Source: Aquimarina atlantica (lineage in GTDB: Bacteria; Bacteroidota; Bacteroidia; Flavobacteriales; Flavobacteriaceae). Taken from it: a DNA stretch of 64,000 nucleotides. A program made the position numbers and the translations under genes. Location: assembly GCF_000626715.1 (NCBI RefSeq), contig NZ_AQRA01000002.1:124001-188000 (forward strand). Reading direction: 5' to 3'. This document shows positions 62,496-64,000 of the stretch, one piece after another. Every line of letters begins with the position of its first letter. Position 1 is the stretch's first letter. The notes under the pieces were generated by a model that ran no database searches, was not told the origin of the DNA, and saw nothing but the letters and a program-made list of their open reading frames with translations.

Positions 62496-62636
62496 ACTAC
62501 TGAATATTGAAAAAATGAATATGGAAATGATAAGTAAAAAAACCTGTTACACTCTTTAAAAACAGTGTTTTGCATGTGAGACAGAAGATGCACAAGTCTC
62601 AACACTCACTACTCTTATCTTAAAATTAAACGAATC
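62496..62636. other. Noncoding gap between the HlyD and ABC transporter genes
   Basis: A 141-bp AT-rich gap with words like GACTACTGAATATTG and CAACACTCACTACTC, close to those at 52135-52340, and a weak hairpin ACACT / AGTGT. No gene is visible. The repeat words support the view that this DNA type spreads through the genome's intergenic regions. Confidence 0.4.
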
Positions 62637-64000
62637 ATGGCTAAAACAAAAATAAAACAACACGATATCACTGATTGCGGTGCGGCTTGCCTGGCTTCAA
62701 TTTCGGCACATTATAAATTGCAACTACCAATTGCACGTATTCGACAGTTTGCAAGTACCGATAAAAAGGGAACCAATGTATTGGGATTAATCGAAGCTGC
62801 CGATAAACTCGGGTTTGAGGCCAAAGGAGTACGTGGGGACCTGGACAGTTTGTCTAAAATCCCTAAACCCGCCATCGCTCATGTGATTGTGAATGAGAAA
62901 TTACATCATTATGTAGTGATCTATGAAGTGACTAAAGAGTACATCAAAATAATGGATCCGGGAGATGGTAGATTTCATAAAAAAACCCATGAAGAATTTA
63001 ACAAAGAATGGACAGGCGTATTGGTATTATTACTCCCAAAAGAAGATTTTACAACAGGTAACCAAAAAGTATCGGTTTATAAACGATTCTGGTTTTTATT
63101 AAGGCCTCATAAAGGAGTATTGATACAAGCATTTATTGGAGCAATCATCTTTACATTATTAGGGTTCTCTACCTCGATATACATCCAAAAACTTACCGAT
63201 CATGTTTTTATGGGTACCAGTACCAAACTGCTTAACCTGTTAGGAATTGTTATGGTCACATTATTACTTTTAAAACTAATAGTTGGAGCATACAAAGATG
63301 TTTTCCTGATCAAAACCGGCCAACAGATCGATTCGCGACTAATTCTTGGGTACTATAAACACCTGTTAAAACTACCTCAACAATTTTTTGATACTATGCG
63401 AGTGGGAGAAATTATCTCAAGAATCAATGATGCCGTAAAAATCAGAAACTTTATTAATGGGGTAGCTTTAAACCTAACGGTTAATATCCTAATCCTGGTG
63501 TTTTCTTTTGGATTGATGTTTACCTACTACTGGAAACTAGCACTGATCATGCTGGCGATTATCCCAATTTATGCAATCATATATATAATCACCAACAAAT
63601 TGAATAAGCGTACCGAACGAGGGATTATGGAAAAATCTGCAGATCTCGAAAGCCAGTTGGTAGAATCTCTAAACGCTGTAGGGACTATCAAAAGATTTGG
63701 TCTTGAAGGCTTTGCCAATATCAAAACAGAAACCCGTTTTATTGGCTTATTAAAAACGGGGTACAAATCTGCATTAAACAGTGTATTTTCTAACTCCAGT
63801 ACCGGTACTGTTGCACAATTGTTTACCATCATCCTATTGTGGAGCGGTTCCTTTTTTGTGATTCAAAAAGAAATTACTGCCGGAGAACTTATGGCTTTTT
63901 ATGCCATTATAGGATATTTTACCAGCCCTGTTGCCAGTTTAATTAGTGCCAATAAGCAAATCCAAAATGCATTGATTGCTGCAGATCGTTTGTTTGAAAT
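62637..64000 (+). CDS. C39 peptidase-containing ABC transporter, 3' end beyond window
   Basis: About 454 codons are visible to the right edge. The N-terminal peptidase C39 domain has the catalytic Cys14 in DITDCGAACLASI, His91 in HHYVVIYE and Asp107 in IMDPGDG, all in order. A six-helix membrane domain follows (VLIQAFIGAIIFTLLGFSTSIYIQKLTDH at about 160, to the edge). The ATPase domain is beyond the window. Such transporters cut the leader after GG, AG or GA and export the core. The intact catalytic triad fits the precursor leader end LSQIKAG. It is the last visible gene of the lanthipeptide locus. Confidence 0.94.
   Translation, partial: MAKTKIKQHDITDCGAACLASISAHYKLQLPIARIRQFASTDKKGTNVLGLIEAADKLGFEAKGVRGDLDSLSKIPKPAIAHVIVNEKLHHYVVIYEVTKEYIKIMDPGDGRFHKKTHEEFNKEWTGVLVLLLPKEDFTTGNQKVSVYKRFWFLLRPHKGVLIQAFIGAIIFTLLGFSTSIYIQKLTDHVFMGTSTKLLNLLGIVMVTLLLLKLIVGAYKDVFLIKTGQQIDSRLILGYYKHLLKLPQQFFDTMRVGEIISRINDAVKIRNFINGVALNLTVNILILVFSFGLMFTYYWKLALIMLAIIPIYAIIYIITNKLNKRTERGIMEKSADLESQLVESLNAVGTIKRFGLEGFANIKTETRFIGLLKTGYKSALNSVFSNSSTGTVAQLFTIILLWSGSFFVIQKEITAGELMAFYAIIGYFTSPVASLISANKQIQNALIAADRLFE

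Overview
The window comes from an AT-rich member of the Bacteroidota, almost certainly a marine Flavobacteriaceae (an Aquimarina-like genome is my best guess, from overall character only). The support is: gliding genes gldD and gldE; flavobacterial -7 boxes (TAnnTTTG) with few Shine-Dalgarno sites; Bacteroidota families such as DUF3098, DUF3127, DUF4199, DUF4301 and TPR-AraC regulators; and the mutY-ssb-gldE-gldD gene order. I see no tRNA, rRNA, CRISPR array, transposase or phage gene.

Layout. 1-7.9 kb: leuS (3' end beyond the edge), a PanE-like reductase, then ftsX, two small membrane proteins, uppP, truB and a TonB-like protein. 8.5-22 kb: a three-repeat lipoprotein, thioredoxin-like, WGR-domain and LRR proteins, tag, upp, aat, a DUF3127 protein, a flavin reductase, a histidine kinase, HIT, greA and small secreted proteins. 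22.1-31.5 kb: a thiamine locus on the minus strand (thiS-thiC-tenI/thiE-like-thiD-thiE-thiG-four-helix-bundle-thiH) behind a TPP riboswitch, and next to it a TonB-dependent receptor with its own TPP riboswitch and terminator, so it is a probable thiamine-compound importer. 31.5-36 kb: a hybrid histidine kinase convergent with an NtrC-type regulator, and a small secreted protein behind a candidate sigma-54 promoter with upstream repeats that recur before the kinase gene. 36-39.4 kb: a chain of five overlapping genes (thiamine-binding-like protein, PnuC, NadR-like kinase, DUF4301, ArfB). 39.5-51.3 kb: PPTase, ahcY, rplU with a long extension and rpmA, gldD/gldE/ssb/mutY, then HU, a 29-residue basic protein and RNase E/G.

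51.3-53.65 kb is a repeat-rich boundary with three small unknown genes, dispersed repeats and nested palindromes. It leads into an accessory locus, 53.66 kb to the right edge: a class I lanthipeptide-type RiPP cluster. It has a 69-residue precursor with an AG-type leader end and three Cys, each with an upstream Ser/Thr; a split LanB (glutamylation and elimination proteins as separate genes); two paralogous TPR-transmembrane-AraC regulators flanking the precursor gene; a HlyD adaptor; and a C39 peptidase-containing ABC transporter cut by the window edge. A near-identical 22-bp partly dyadic motif lies before the precursor promoter and again between the divergent lanB and transporter promoters, at a similar distance upstream of TAnnTTTG boxes in the precursor and lanB directions. 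I infer an autoregulated or signal-responsive lanthipeptide system. No LanC gene is visible before the edge. This is the most promising undescribed system in the window.
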